From contig JANFAH010000024.1 of assembly GCA_024663395.1 (NCBI GenBank), positions 372,001-436,000 of the forward strand: 64,000 bases of DNA. The letters run 5' to 3'. The first letter of the stretch is position 1. The number at the start of each line of letters is the position of its first letter. A program made the translations under genes and the position numbers. Origin of the DNA: Pisolithus tinctorius (Eukaryota; Basidiomycota; Agaricomycetes; Boletales; Pisolithaceae). Positions 1-11,689 of this stretch are shown piece after piece. A model generated the notes under the pieces. The model searched no databases, was not told where the DNA came from, and saw only the letters and a program-made list of their open reading frames with translations.

Positions 1-382
1 AAACCCGTAGATATGTTGATAAGTCAAGAAAATAAAGCCTGTAATTTGTTAGTTCCTCCTGTGTACGAATCTCTCTTCTTGCTCAACTGTCAATGAGACC
101 ATAGAGGTCACCTCTCGAATGCTGTTTACCCAGTTTCCAGGACCCAGGATACAAACATGCAATGGCCACCACAAATTCGGGCCAACTCAGCTGGTCTTCA
201 ACAAATTTGTACCATGAGTCCAAGACTTCACTGCTTGCATACCAGCAAACCCATTTTGCCCATTCTTGGTCATTGAAGCAATTCTCAGGCTTGCAAAGAC
301 TTCAAACCTCTTTGAAATACCTAAAAAGGTCAGCTGCACACCCTGAGAACCATGGTGCATCCCCTGAATGCCTCGGTGGCAT
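1..382 (-). pseudogene. Ty3/gypsy Gag remnant (N-terminal part)
   Basis: On the minus strand an open frame begins at the ATG at 382 with MPPRHSGDAPWFSG and runs as a fungal Ty3-type Gag N-terminus, with the typical LFRYFKEV, EWAKWVCWYAS and LYPGSWK blocks. A TGA at 302-304 and another near the left edge interrupt the frame, so it is a decayed copy. The block order resembles the family VI Gag at 55.7-57.0 kb (PKFSGD, LEDIDFL, GLYPG). The leader, primer-binding site and LTR lie to its right in the expected order, so the rest of the element continues left of the window. Assignment is by recognition of the Gag pattern; the exact clade is not resolved. Confidence 0.7.
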
Positions 383-659
383 TCCCTCGAGTTCTCTCAG
401 TGTATTCTCATGACTTCTTCGCAGAAATTTGACTATTAATTTGCCTTTGGACTTGCTTCTTGGCTCAAGGGATCTTCGACTTAGACACTTGCTCGACATT
501 TGCTGCTCAAAAAATAGCTCTGAAAATTTCCCAAATTCCTGAGTGTAGACTGTAACTATAACTGAGACTCTGAGTACTTAGCTTGTCCAACTTAACCAAG
601 CAAAAACTTTGTTTGGTGATAAAATGGTGGCTTCTTTCCCCAAAATGGACAGAACCCCC

Positions 660-677
660 CTTGCAGTGGGCTCCAGA
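660..677 (-). other. Primer-binding site of the left-edge Ty3 element
   Basis: Read on the minus strand, TGGAGCCCACTGCAA follows the LTR end CCTACA after two bases. It begins with TGG, as expected for a site complementary to a tRNA 3' CCA end. The same sequence sits at the same distance from the 5' LTR of the family VI element at 57.36 kb, which independently supports the call. Confidence 0.65.
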
Positions 678-1310
678 TGTAGGAATAGGTAATGAAGAAG
701 TACCTAGAATAAGTAAATGTCAGTAGTAATGGGTGAGTATAATGCTTGACCCAAAAGGGAGGTCCTGTTTTGGAGGAATGAAGTGTAGTAAAAAGGTGAA
801 AAATGCGAACAGTAAAGGATACTTAGCTCTATCTGTTCAATAGCTCTTACCAGTCCTCCTGGCCCTTTGGGTACTCCCCAAAGTAATAAATCTAACTTCG
901 AACACTCACCAAAATGCAAGACAAAATCACCCTGCTACTGAAGGCCTGTGACATGTACTGGTTGTTGTATGGTAAACTGAACTTGAGCGAACACAGCGCA
1001 TGTGCTTAGTCAGCAATGTGGCTGCTCACCACTAAGTCCAGCAGTACAATGCAAAAAAAAAAACAAAAGAAGGAAACAAAACAAAGGAAAAACTCTCCAC
1101 CCCCTGAACTCTTGACTCAGACTGCTTCTCCTAGGGAACTCAAACTCGTTCCCTACAATGGTCATAATGGGGTTGTGACAGCACATTAAAGTCAGGAAGA
1201 GGCACCGAAGCAGCAGAGTTAAGGATTTTATACCTAAAGAAAAGTCAGTGGGCAATTGTACATAGCATATGTTATACATACTTGATAATGGTGGACAGGT
1301 ATTCTAATAA
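678..1310 (-). repeat. 5' LTR of the left-edge Ty3 element (outer end uncertain)
   Basis: The inner boundary (minus strand ...CCTACA, plus-strand TGTAGG at 678) is fixed by the primer-binding site. A TATAAAAT box on the minus strand near 1225-1232 is a plausible U3/R promoter. The outer boundary cannot be fixed because no second copy of this LTR and no target-site duplication is visible. A position near 1310 is proposed because coding-like sequence of the neighbouring hypothetical gene starts soon after. Confidence 0.5.
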
Positions 1311-3082
1311 TTGTGTTATGTCAGTCTGCCTCTCACTTGCAAGCTGCATGAGAAGGGAGGATCCAGCAAAAATTCCTTGGGATTGGCATGCAGCTTCATC
1401 GCTCCCACTATAAATTACACATCCAAAGACATGTATGCCCTCCACATTGCACCAAGTTTGTGCCTGTACAAGAGGTTATTCAAGAAGCAAACAATCACAA
1501 TGGTATTACCCACCCCTTGTGTAAAGGAGTCATGGCCCACCATTGCCTTGGAACTGATGTCTTTGGACCCACTGACACACTCACTCCAATACTTCCAGAT
1601 CTCAGCCCACAGTTGAGGATGTTTGTCCTCATCTTTATGGTCCTCATAGTGCTTGGTGTGATGCCTATAGTAGTCTTTGGTTTCCTCTGCGATTGAATCA
1701 ATGTGGAGTCGAAACTGCAACAAGTTAGGATGTACTGACCTGCAGACACTTTTGGATTGGTATGTGCATACCAAGCCTGATGCATGTTCCACACAGATTC
1801 AGCATGAGTTGCCTTTGTGGTAAGACCAGCAGCAGCCATGATTGACCCAAGAGTCTTGCCATACTCATCTGCAATTGCCTGGGCTTCTTGAGTGGTGCAC
1901 ATGCCAAGTGCCTGTGCCTTTCATATGGCTTCCAATGGAAGCTGCCCTGGTTTGAAGCGCAGTAAGCCTGCTTCTGCACTGGATGTATCCTTGCATTGAC
2001 TGAGGTCACTGGCTAGGGTAGGCGCAGAGGGTGTGACTACCACCTTGCAGAAGGCACAATGTTGTCCTTTGGGTTTCCCATGCATCCCAGTCATCTCCAA
2101 GCCATCAGGGAGGTCTCCAGTGTCACTAGGTCCATCCTCATCTTCAGAGGATGTGTTGGCTAGGGCATGAGATTTCCCTTTGGCTTCCCTATGCCTCCTG
2201 GTCACAGAGCTGTCAGTGTTGCCTTCAGTATCAGCAGCTCCATCTTCTTCTTCCGATGAGGATGGAGAAGGGAGAGGGGGAGTGGAAGGATGGTTATCAG
2301 TATCATAATTGCCAGCATGGATTTCTCTCAGGGTTTGTTCACATTTAAGGTTGCACCTCTGGTCAGCTGACCGATCACTGTCTATTCAATGACACATGTA
2401 AATTATGTGAATAATGCAGTTTAATCAAATAAACAAACCTGATGCACTTTCATGCTCAACATCATCATGACAAACAGAGTCCATCATATTTTCAACAGCT
2501 TGGTGACCATCATGATCCACCAGGTTCTCTGAGACCAGATCACCTTCAGCTTGCACTGTACTCTCAACAGCTTGTTCATCCTCTTCACTGTCATTGGGGG
2601 TAACAGCTGGTGGTGACCTTGAGAAGGAATACAGCTACATACATAGATCACACACTTACACTTTTCATGACCCTGCTCAGCAACTATATCTTCCACAGAA
2701 ATGATGCCCAATTGTAGCTGCTCAAGGGCAACAGCCTGGTCAAGCTTCGTACCATTCTGGAGTGTAACCTGTTTTGTCTGGAAGGAGTCAAGGTACTGAT
2801 CCTCACATTCTTTCTCTGTCAACCCTTGCGAAGAATTACAACTTGAGTGTGGCTGGAGAGGGGGACGTCGAGCTATAGAGCTGGATTCGCAGTTCTGAAA
2901 ACAGTGGTCAGTAAGCAAAAAAAAAAAAGGTAGTGCTACACACCGGGCACTCCTCACCATCCCCTGACATTGGCTCATGTGTTTCAGAAATTGTATCCTG
3001 ATTTCTCCCTCATGCTGATGGAAAGAGTTGAGACAGTAGTACACAAGACACAGGAAGTAGGTCTGTACTCATGTTTGACTAC
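1311..3082 (-). pseudogene. Hypothetical multi-exon gene, downstream part (interrupted by an LTR)
   Basis: Several minus-strand segments read as exons separated by short introns. One (around 2880-2690) has an exon-like segment containing VALEQLQLGIISVEDIVAEQ. Another (around 2390-1925) is acidic and Ser-rich with a CAFCKVVV motif and ends LPLEAI. Others carry AIADEYGKTLGSIMAAAG, WNMHQAWYAHTNPK, and HPQLWAEIWKYWSECVSGS (around 1900-1560). This series resembles an uncharacterised family often seen in Agaricomycete genomes; I know no function for it. The probable first exon lies at 4904-5037 on the far side of the 1.8 kb insertion, so the gene is split. Stops between blocks may be introns or decay. 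It could be an accessory gene of a DNA transposon; this is unproven. Confidence 0.5.
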
Positions 3083-3086
3083 CCGG

Positions 3087-4899
3087 TGTGAGTCAAAGTG
3101 AGGTTTAGTGGTGGAAACCAACCAAAACCAACACAAAAGACAATGAAAGCGAGTGGTGGTGTGCCTATGCGGTACCTAGATGGTGGAACCTGTTCCTTGG
3201 GAGGGTTTTTTTGCAAACTACAACACTCAAAGACGAGTGCTGAGGGTTGGGGGTGCTCCTGACGAAGAAGGAGCAGGAATGCGAGAGGAAGCGATGGGGT
3301 AGACTGCTGTCAGCCTACAGAAGGGTGGATGATGACTTAATTCGACGTCCTGAGCTTCACTGAGATCAGGGAGGACTTGGGGCAAAGTAGATCAATGATA
3401 GATGAGAATAAGCGAAGTAGACGATAGTTAGACCCTTAATAAAGTCTCAACTATCGAAGCTGCTGAATGATTTACTGAATGATAATAAAATGCGAGCAAG
3501 AGGGGCTCTCTGATGTCTCTTTTTCTTTTGCTACCTAAGTACAGTGATTTATATACAGTACAGGGGCGTTGCCTATGGAAAACAAGGTGCAAACACTTGG
3601 TAAGTGATTGGTAACTGATGAGTAAGGAATGTAAGCGGTGGGTAATCGTCTTAGAAAGCATTGGTGAGCATTGGTAAGGATAAGTAAGCCAAAAGGCGAA
3701 GAATCAGTAAGCAAGGGCAAAAGATTGGTAAGTATTGGCAATAGGTGAGTCAAAGACAGTCAGAATGTCAAAGTATGAGTCAAGTAATGTCAGAAACTGG
3801 GAAAGCGCACTGGAATCGCATTAGGGGGAGGCTGTGCATGTCACATCTCGAAGAGATCATTTCTGGGCCAAAGTGGGATGACAGAGAGGCAGTGCTGATC
3901 TGATGCCGATATAGTACATCCAAAAGCGGACAGGGTGAGTCAGATGTCAACAGGGGTCAAGCTTTGGGGGTCTGTGGGGTGACGGGAGCATAAGGGATCG
4001 CAACTTTCCCCCCCTTACTGTCCTCTCAGTGAAGCAAATAAAAACTTCATGAATGAGGCTCTGTTGGAAGAGAGGATGAAGGGGGAGCGTCTTCTGCTGT
4101 ATCTTGCAATAAGGAGGCAAGATGTGCATCATACTCATCATGGATGCGATCAGGGAGAGTGGAGAACAGTAGATTATACTGTAGCTGTCGCAATTTTGGA
4201 AGAATGATGGATGAGACTGGTATGAAGACATTGCAGGGAGCAGGGAGGAAGGATCCATATGCTTCTTGGACTGGAGAGACTGAAACGACCACATAAGACC
4301 TTTCCAAGCGAATGACAGACCTGAGGCGACCAAAGAATGTCCTCCTAGAGGTCATACTGACAAAAAGAACACGCTGTCCAAGCTGGATGGGCTGAGAGGG
4401 GGCAGACGAGGGTGGGATGTACCAGGATGCTTCAGGATGGAAGCTAGTAGGAACTCCTGGTAGATATACGTAGCCATGGTCCCTAGCAAAGGGGACAAGC
4501 GAAATGATTGATGTGGAGGTGGCCATATCAGAAGAATTAGCGAAATGAGCGTCTTTTGGAGGGAGTGCTGTAGAAACGTGTGGAGTGCGCAAATCCTTTC
4601 CAATTTTGGAAGGTAGGATCGCGTGGCTGAGCACTACAAGCGAGTGTGGGAATGGTTTCGGTGTCTGCAGAATTGGCGGAGATACGTCAAAAACCGGAAT
4701 GCTGTACATGGGCACTTAAGAACTTTGTTGGCGCTTAACTCGCTTCCTCCTTTTTTCTTTGGCATTGACAACCCGTTCTTGTGCGAGGGATGACTGCCGA
4801 CATTTCTGGCCGTCCTTCTTCGCATGAGGGCTATGGTCTTCATCTCCATTCATCAGCTACATCCATGTCCACCTCACCAAACACCTTTGGTGTGTGACA
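3087..4899 (-). mobile_element. Family II LTR-like element, copy A (1813 bp)
   Basis: In element orientation it starts TGTCACACACC at 4899 and ends TTTGACTCACA at 3087, so it has TG...CA termini. It is nearly identical to copy B (19526-21340, plus) and about 1.8 kb of it also aligns with the more diverged copy C (38268-40110). The flanks are CTGG (5') and CCGG (3'), readable as a 4 bp target duplication with one CpG transition. It holds a 159-codon reading frame followed by a TATATAAAT box (3547-3555) and about 460 bp to the end, the order of a U3-R-U5 LTR with a frame in U3. No reverse transcriptase or second LTR is attached, so it is a solo LTR or a short non-autonomous unit. Confidence 0.75.
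4047..4526 (-). CDS. Uncharacterised 159-aa protein in the U3-like part of family II copy A
   Basis: The chosen ATG at 4526 gives a protein starting MATSTSIISLVPFARD. This is the first methionine shared by all three family II copies, and all three frames are exactly 480 nt including the stop. The frame stays open upstream to about 4715, but there the ATG of copy A is GTG in copies B and C, and copy C is frameshifted, so the longer start is less likely. The best-conserved blocks are SMTSRRTFFGRLRSV, RSYVVVSVSP and AYGSFLPAPC; the C-terminus is acidic and Ser/Pro-rich. No signal peptide or membrane segment is evident. I recognise no domain; the alternating hydrophobic pattern suggests a beta-rich fold. 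Function unknown. Confidence 0.55.
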   Translation of the reverse strand: MATSTSIISLVPFARDHGYVYLPGVPTSFHPEASWYIPPSSAPSQPIQLGQRVLFVSMTSRRTFFGRLRSVIRLERSYVVVSVSPVQEAYGSFLPAPCNVFIPVSSIILPKLRQLQYNLLFSTLPDRIHDEYDAHLASLLQDTAEDAPPSSSLPTEPHS

Positions 4900-4903
4900 C
4901 CAG

Positions 4904-5037
4904 TGACAGGCCTTTGCACCACATGAAGGTTGGGCTTTGGTGGGTGAAGTGACAGTAGGATTGACTCTCTTTGACCTCTGGGCACCAATGGGGGGACCAA
5001 ATTTGAAAGTAACAGCAGATGACCTAGTCACTGGCAT
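4904..5037 (-). pseudogene. First exon of the hypothetical gene split by family II copy A
   Basis: From the ATG at 5037 the frame reads MPVTRSSAVTFKFGPP and ends at GAKACHW exactly where the LTR-like element begins. With the element and one CCGG-type repeat removed, the frame continues into 3082 as VVKHEYRPTSCVLC, with further cysteines. That suggests the element interrupted a cysteine-containing N-terminal domain (possibly zinc-binding). The join is inferred from the duplication, not from transcripts. Confidence 0.45.
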
Positions 5038-5039
5038 GA

Positions 5040-5637
5040 TGAATTTGACCTGGTAGACACATAGTCAAACTGTGGGCCAGTGGAACTGTGGAACATGTAG
5101 TCACTACACACTCTTTGCTGATGCAAAATCAAGCAAGATGGAAAGGAAAAGACATTCAGGTAAGGAACAACTGGGTAAGGAAAGACTGGGTTCAGGCCAA
5201 ATGTTGGTTAGTGGATGATTTATGATCTTGCACAAAGGGCTACACACCTGATTTGAAGTGAGTGAAGAAAAGAAGGCAAGGAAGAAGAGAAAACAGAGGA
5301 TGAAACATTCACTACTGAGCTATTTATTTGGTCCCAGAAGAAGCCTACACACCTAATTCACACTAGCACTCTCGCTTCCTTCTAGCTTGCACAATCCTAT
5401 TGAGAAGGGTCAATTGAATGGAAATCTGGCATTCAGGGCAGAGGAAAAATGTGGCATGTCAACCAATAGAGTAGGACTGTCATTGTCATTGTGAGCAGAA
5501 GATATAATAAAAACAAAAGGTTGATGTCAAACCTACAGACAGCAGCTCAAAGGTGATATATTCTTTTGACAAATAACCATGGTAGATGTCAGTGAACAGT
5601 TGATAACAATACAGGTACCTTGGAATATGGATGAGAT
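5040..5637 (+). repeat. Non-coding stretch ending in a partial ~180 bp repeat unit
   Basis: No convincing gene was found. The last ~60 bases contain GATAACAATACAGGTACC-like sequence matching the tandem units at 13.7-15.06 kb, so the family I Ty3 element (5638-13716) appears to have inserted into that array. The rest may hold the promoter of the minus-strand hypothetical gene starting at 5037; no clear TATA or initiator was identified. Confidence 0.4.
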
Positions 5638-6351
5638 TGTCATGACCATGCATTCGTCATAAGTCTTTGCTCACTCTGCAACCTTTTCCGCCGGTCATTC
5701 ACTCACTCCGCACCAACTCTGCCCACCTTCTATTGTCTACGAACCATCTCCGCTCCGACTGTTGTCGGACTTGTGTTTCTCTCCTACCGGACCGAGCGGT
5801 CCGTTCTCTGAGGGGTCATGTGACTACCTTCGCAGTCAGGTACTCCGCAGCGCGCTCACCGCATGGTCCAGCATCTGGACTATTTCCTTTTCTAGATGTT
5901 CTGTGTTACCTGTTCATATGTCCTCTGTCTACCCTTCATTCGTTGTCCAGGAAATTTTACTTGAAAATTTATGAGTCTCCGTATGTCAGTTCCAATTCCG
6001 GTTACTGTACCTCCATAGCAGTATAAAAGCATGTACTGTACTCCGCTGTTCTTCAGTACGAATATCAACTTAGTTCCTACTCCTCCTGACTCCATCTTCT
6101 GTCTGTTGGACTTACCTCCGACTCTCCGTTTGTACTCTCCCTCTGAAATACGAGGGCTGAGATCGTGCAAGGGGGTAGCGCACGAGCTAATCCTGACACC
6201 CTCACTCTGCTCTGCCTTTGCTTCGGCGGACTTCGTTCCTGCCACCACTCTGCTAGTTGGAGTTTCGTTCTTCCCTGTCGGACTTGCTTCCGAACCACTC
6301 TCTAGACCCTATATAGCGTCGGAGTTGGTCGGAGTAGGCCCGGACTTGACA
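5638..6351 (+). repeat. 5' LTR of family I element
   Basis: It starts TGTCATGACC and ends GGACTTGACA. A TATAAAAG box at 6022-6029 is followed by a short leader. The stretch near 6150-6190 carries the TGCAAGGG...TAGCGC module also seen in family III LTRs. The sequence immediately after the LTR does not begin TGG, so no ordinary tRNA primer-binding site is obvious. Confidence 0.9.
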
Positions 6352-6412
6352 GTATATTTGTACTCGCACTTGTACGATCTCATTTCCGTCCTCCGAAAAA
6401 ACTTACATCATT

Positions 6413-7681
6413 ATGAGAACTCGAGCTCAATCCCAGAGAGAGGTCGCTGAGAACCTTGCTGCAGCGCTAGCCAATCCACGTCGACTCCCTTCTGTCGTCG
6501 AACAATTCCAATCCTTCTCCACTCGACGCCGCTCTCGCGCTGAGGGCAAAAGCGCTTCGCAAGCTGGTCGCTCCGACCTCCACCCAACAACTTTCCATAC
6601 TCCGTCTCCTCGTAACCGAGGTGATGGACCCGACCCCAACCCTGACTATCCTGATGGTGATCCCAATGGCGGGGGCAGCGGTGATGGGGATATCCCTGAA
6701 GACCCGGCTGAGCCACCAGAGGATCCCCTCGTAGCTCTTGCTAGAGCTGTCCATGCACTTGCGCGGTCTAGTTCGCACACTGGGGACTCTGCTCCGAAAA
6801 CCAAAGTCCGCGAGCCTGATACCTTCGACGGCTCCGACCCCAAGAAACTCCGTGAGTTCCTTGTACAATGCAAGCTAAACTTCCAAGACTGCCCTCGCGC
6901 ATTCCGCTTCAACAGAGCAAAAGTTACCTTCGCTCAATCCTATCTTAAGGGTATGGCCCTGGCTTGGTTCGAGCCAGATTTGCTAAACCCCGACAACTAT
7001 GACCGCCTGCTCTGGATGGACGACTATCATGGGTTCTTACAAGAGCTCACATCCAACTTCGGTCCGCATGATGCCATAGCGGATGCCGTCCAACAACTCA
7101 AGAACCTTACCATGAAGGACGGCTCTTGAATTACCAAATACGTCGTGGAGTTCAATCGCTGGGCTTCACAGGTCAAGGACTACGGTGTCGGTGCACTCCG
7201 CCACCACTTCTATAGCAGACTTCCAGACTGCATCAAAGATGAGATCGCTCGCATCGGTAAGCCTTCCACCCTCACACAACTCCGTGAACTCGCCCAAACC
7301 ATCGATGCGCGCTACTGGGAGCACAAAGCAGAGATCTCACGCACCACCAAGTCCGCCTCCGACAAGTCACAGTCCTCAAACTCCGACAACAAAAGTAAAT
7401 CGTCGTCCTCTGCCTCCGCTCCAAAGTCTGACGCCAAGGGCAAGGGCAAACAGAAAGATCCACCCAAGTCCAATATTGCCCATCTTCTGGGCAAGGATGG
7501 CAAACTCACCTCCGCTGAATGACAGCGCAGGATGAAAAACAACCTCTGCCTCTTCTGTGGCGAGGCTGGCCACTCCGCCAAGGACTGTCCCAAGTCCACC
7601 TCTCGCGCAGCCAAAGCCCGTGCAGCTACGGCTGAAACTCCGCCTACTCCGCCTGTGGAGAAGGCAGAGTCAAAAAATTAG
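6413..7681 (+). pseudogene. gag: Ty3 Gag (family I), interrupted by stops
   Basis: Gag forms the virus-like particle and packages element RNA. The frame starts MRTRAQSQREVAENL. It has an acidic Pro/Gly-rich linker, the capsid blocks PDTFDGSDPKKLREFL and KGMALAWFEPDLL, then a Lys/Ser-rich segment and a zinc knuckle CLFCGEAGHSAKDC (CX2CX4HX4C) near 7545-7586. TGA codons at 7127-7129 and 7520-7522 both look like former CGA codons. A TAG at 7679-7681 may be the native gag end or a CAG-to-TAG change. The frame stays the same across the stops, which argues for point decay rather than rearrangement. Confidence 0.88.
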
Positions 7682-7683
7682 TC

Positions 7684-10600
7684 CGCTCCTCCAGGGAGCT
7701 CGCACAGCCTGGAGGAAGCATTGAACCCAACTGTGCGCAACCGGACATCTGACTCAACGCGTCCGCTCTTTCTAGTCCCAATTCTTTACTTCCGTCTGTA
7801 ACTCTTCCAGATTATTCTGTTGATACTTTTTCTGCATTGATCGATTCTGGTTCTTCTCATTGCTTCGTAGACCCATCTGTAATTAAAAAATATGCCATTC
7901 CTGTTTCCTCCATTTCTCCGCCAATTCTGCTCCGCTTGTTTGATGGTAGTACAAATGCTGTCATTTCCCAAGAAGTAGATCTTTCCCTCTGCTTTCCTTC
8001 CAGTGATGTCAACTCTGTTTCATTTTATGTTACTCCATTGGATTCTTCATGTTCGCTGGTATTAGGACACAACTGGCTCACCCGCTTCAATCCGTCGATT
8101 GACTGGGTACTGGGCAGTATATCGTTCAAACCACCGTTACAGGGAATGCCAATGCCCCAGGCGCCTTCATCATCTTCCACTGCGACCTCCGCTCCGGATC
8201 TGACACCCTCCGCTCCGTTTGCAGCTCCATCTGCAACTCCGACAGACTTGCCACGCTCCGCTCCGCTCGTCTCACTCATCAATGCTGCTGCGTATGTCAG
8301 AGCCTGTGCTCTCCCTGGCTCCGCTTACAGCTCTCCGCTGATGATGTGAAGCTTCGTGCGTCCTCCGCTTCATCTCCGCCTCCTGACCTCTCCTCGGTTC
8401 CTTCTGAGTATCACAAGTTTGCCAACGTCTTTAGTAAAGACAAGGCCACAGAACTTCCGCCACACCACTCGTTCGATCTCAAGATCGACCTCGAGGAAGG
8501 AGCCTCTCCGCCCATTGGCATGATCTACTCTCTGTCTCCGCCAGAGCTTGAAGCTCTCCGCACCTTCATTGACAAGCATCTTGGCTACAGCTTCATCAAA
8601 CAATCCACCTCTGCTCACGGTGCCCCTGTCCTCTTCGTGAAAAAGAAGGACGGTTCACTCCACCTCTGCATCGACTATCGAGGACTCAATAAAATCACAA
8701 AAAAAGACCGCTATCCGCTGCCGCTCATCACTGACCTACTCGACTCCCCAAGCCACGCTAAAGTCTATACCAAGATCGACCTCTGCCATGCCTATCATCT
8801 AGTCCGCATCACAGATGGAGATGAGTGGAAAACGGCTTTCCGCACTCGTTATGGTTCTTACGAGTGGCGGGTAATGCCATTCAGTCTGACTAATGCGCCT
8901 GCGGCCTTCCAGCGGTTTGTTAATAGCATCTTTGTGGACATGCTCGATGTCTGTGTCGTGGTATACCTCGATGACATCTTAATTTATTCGCAGAACATGG
9001 AGTCGCACCGTGAACACGTAAAGGAAGTACTCCGCTGCCTTCGAAAGCATGGTCTCTATGCCAAGCCCGAGAAGTGCGAGTTTCACTCCGACTCCGTCGA
9101 GTACCTTGGCTATGTTCTTTCTCCCTCCGGTCTCACCATGTCTGCCGAGAAGGTTCAGGCAGTCTGCGACTGGCCTGAGCCATGGAAGGTGCGAGACATC
9201 CAGTCTTTCCTTGGTTTCGCAAATTTCTACAGATGCTTCATTAATAATTACTCCAACATCGTCGTTCCGCTCACTCGCCTCATGCGAAAGGGTGCTCCTT
9301 GGAACTTTTCCGAGGAGTGCCGCTCCGCTTTCCTCTGCCTGAAGGATGCCTTCAGCTCCGCTCCCATTCTCACTCATTGGGTCCCTGACGCTCCGCTTAC
9401 AGTTGAAACCGACGCCTCCGACTATGCCATTGCTGGCATTTTGTTGATCACCTGCTCTGATGGTGAACTCCGCCCAGTCGCTTTCTACTCCCGCACCATG
9501 ACTGCACCAGAACTCAATTATGATACCCACAACAAGGAGCTGTTGGCTATCTTCAAGGCCTTCTGCCATTGGCGGCATTACTTAGAAGGCTCCGCCTTAC
9601 CTGTTGACGTGGTGACGGACCACAAAAACCTTGAGTATTTTTCCACCTTTAAGGTTCTCACCCGTCGACAGGCCCGCTGGTCGGAGTATCTTTCCCAGTT
9701 TAATCTTTCCATCCGCTTCCGACCTGGCCGCTTAGGAGCCAAACCCGACGTGTTTACATGACGTTGGGACGTCTACCCAAAAGGGGGGGATAGGGACTAC
9801 GCGCAGGTAAATCCTCACAATCTCCGCCCTATGTTTACACAGGAGCAACTTGCATTGTCCCTCCATACCACCACCCTCATGGCACCCGTGCTCCATGCCA
9901 CCATGGTCTTCGATGTTGAGTGCTTGCACTCTGACATCATCTCTGCCCTACCCTCTGACCCTGTTTCCGCCAGCCATCTCCCAACTCCGACTAAGCCTCG
10001 GTGGTCCCTGGACTCTGACAGTCTACTCCACCTTGACGGTCATATCTTTGTCCCTGACATTGATGACCTCCGCCTTCGAGTGCTTCGGTTCAAGCATGAT
10101 CATCCTCTAGCAGGCCATTTTGGGCAAAACCGCACCCTAGAACTTGTCCGCAGGGACTACGTGTGGCCTAACCTCCGCTCCGACGTAAAGGAATACGTCA
10201 GGTCTTGCACCGCCTGTGGATGGAGCAAAACTCCGCGTCACCGCCCTTATGGTCTACTGAAGCAACTCCCCGTCCCAGAGAGACCTTGGAACTCCATCTC
10301 CATGGACTTCATCGAACACCTCCCCAACTCCAATGGCTACTCCGCCATACTCGTGGTAGTGGACCACCTCTCGAAGCAAGCAGTGTTCATCCCCACCCAC
10401 GACTCCATCACCTCTGCCGAACTTGCTAAGCTCTTCCTTACCCATGTCTTCTCCAAGCACGGAGTACCAGCTAATGTCACCTCTGACAGAGGTCCTGAGT
10501 TCGTCTCACACTTCTTCCGCTCCCTAGGAAAGGCCCTCAACATGCGTCTTCACTTCACTTCGAGTTACCACCCAGAAGGCGATGGCCAGACCGAGCAAAC

Positions 10601-11387
10601 GAACCAGACCCTCGAGCAGTACCTTCGTGTCTACTGTAACTACCAACAAGACAACTGGGCTGAGCTCTTACCTCTAGCGGAGTTCGCTTTCAATAATGCA
10701 CCAAGTGCGACAACTGGAGTTTCTCCCTTCTTCGCTAACAAGGGATACCATCCAAACCTGTCTGTGGTCCCTGACCAAGACTTCACCTCTCCAAGGGCTC
10801 ATGACTATGTCGTTGAGCTCTCCGCCCTTCATGATTTCCTCTGCTCCAAAATGTCCGCTGCTCAACAGCGCTACCAGGGTCCAGCAGATGCTAAACGCAT
10901 ACCTCCGCCTGGGTTCAAGGTCGGAGAACAGGCCTACGTCAAAGCCAAGTACTTCCGCTCCACTCGTCCTTCGGAGAAACTCTCCGAAAAGTACTTAGGT
11001 CCATTCACCATCTTGGCCAGGCCAGGTACGCACTCCGTCACCCTTAAGCTCCCTGACTCTATGCGCTCGGTACATCCGGTCTTCCATGTCTCACAACTGG
11101 AAGCCGCAGCAGCTAACCCTTTCCCAAACCGACAACAACCTCCGCCTCCGCCAGTGGATGTCGATGGTGACCTTGAGTACGAAGTATCAGAGATACTCGA
11201 CTCTAAGGTGGACCGCTGTCGCCGCCACTGTCAACTCTTGTATCTAGTCCGCTGGGCTGGTTACGAGAACACCGACAAAGAAACCTCTTGGTTGCTTGCA
11301 ACTGAGCTGGATCATGCTTCTGACATAGTATCCGCCTTCCATGAATGCTATCCATACAAACCTGGCCCATACCAACCTCCGCCATAA
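7684..11387 (+). pseudogene. pol: Ty3 Pol polyprotein (protease, RT, RNase H, integrase, chromodomain), family I
   Basis: Protease: LIDSGSSHCFVD at about 7837, the D-S-G active site. RT (8.6-9.1 kb): CIDYRGLNKIT and the catalytic YLDD at about 8968. RNase H: ETDASDYAIAG at about 9407. Integrase (9831-11387): an HHCC zinc motif (HPLAGHFGQNRT...CTACG), the D-D-E core with SMDF and SDRGPEF, and a GPF-type segment. A C-terminal chromodomain reads YLVRWAGYENTDKETSW and may direct integration to particular chromatin. Defects: a frameshift near 7750, another near 8325-8347 between protease and RT, and a TGA at 9759-9761 where the context suggests a former CGA. All catalytic blocks are otherwise recognisable. 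Confidence 0.92.
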
Positions 11388-11689
11388 TACTCTGCCTACA
11401 TAAACCTCCTCCGTGGGCCAACTCCGCCTCTTACCGAACTACCTTAAGTACTTTAGAATTTTCTCCGCTTATCCGTTTCACCTCTCAGAGTCACAAACAA
11501 AGTCACCAGTCTATCTCGTAGTAGTACAAAATATACAAACTAAAGACAAAAAAAGAAAAAAAGAAAACAAAACTACTCTACTCTTCCATCGCTTGCTCTC
11601 CGCCACCCTCCTGTTCTTCACCGCCTTCCTGCTCTCCTTCGACTTCTTCCTCGTTATCCCCCTCTGCACCTTCGTCCGCTTCCTCTCAC
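11388..11689 (+). other. Non-coding region between pol and the antisense gene of family I
   Basis: No pol coding sequence remains after the TAA at 11387. The stretch is A-rich near 11530-11575 and pyrimidine-rich afterwards, where it runs into the 3' end of the antisense gene. It may contain convergent transcript ends, but no specific signal is clear. Confidence 0.4.

Noticed and set aside
3087..4899. DNA transposon with terminal inverted repeats for family II
   Set aside because: The ends (TGTCACACACC and its counterpart TGTGAGTCAAAG on the other strand) share only a few bases; TG...CA termini, TATA placement and short duplications fit an LTR better.
8979..9578. 199-codon minus-strand frame opposite family I RT/RNase H
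   Set aside because: It overlaps YLDD and TDAS motifs of the real plus-strand pol and has no motif of its own.
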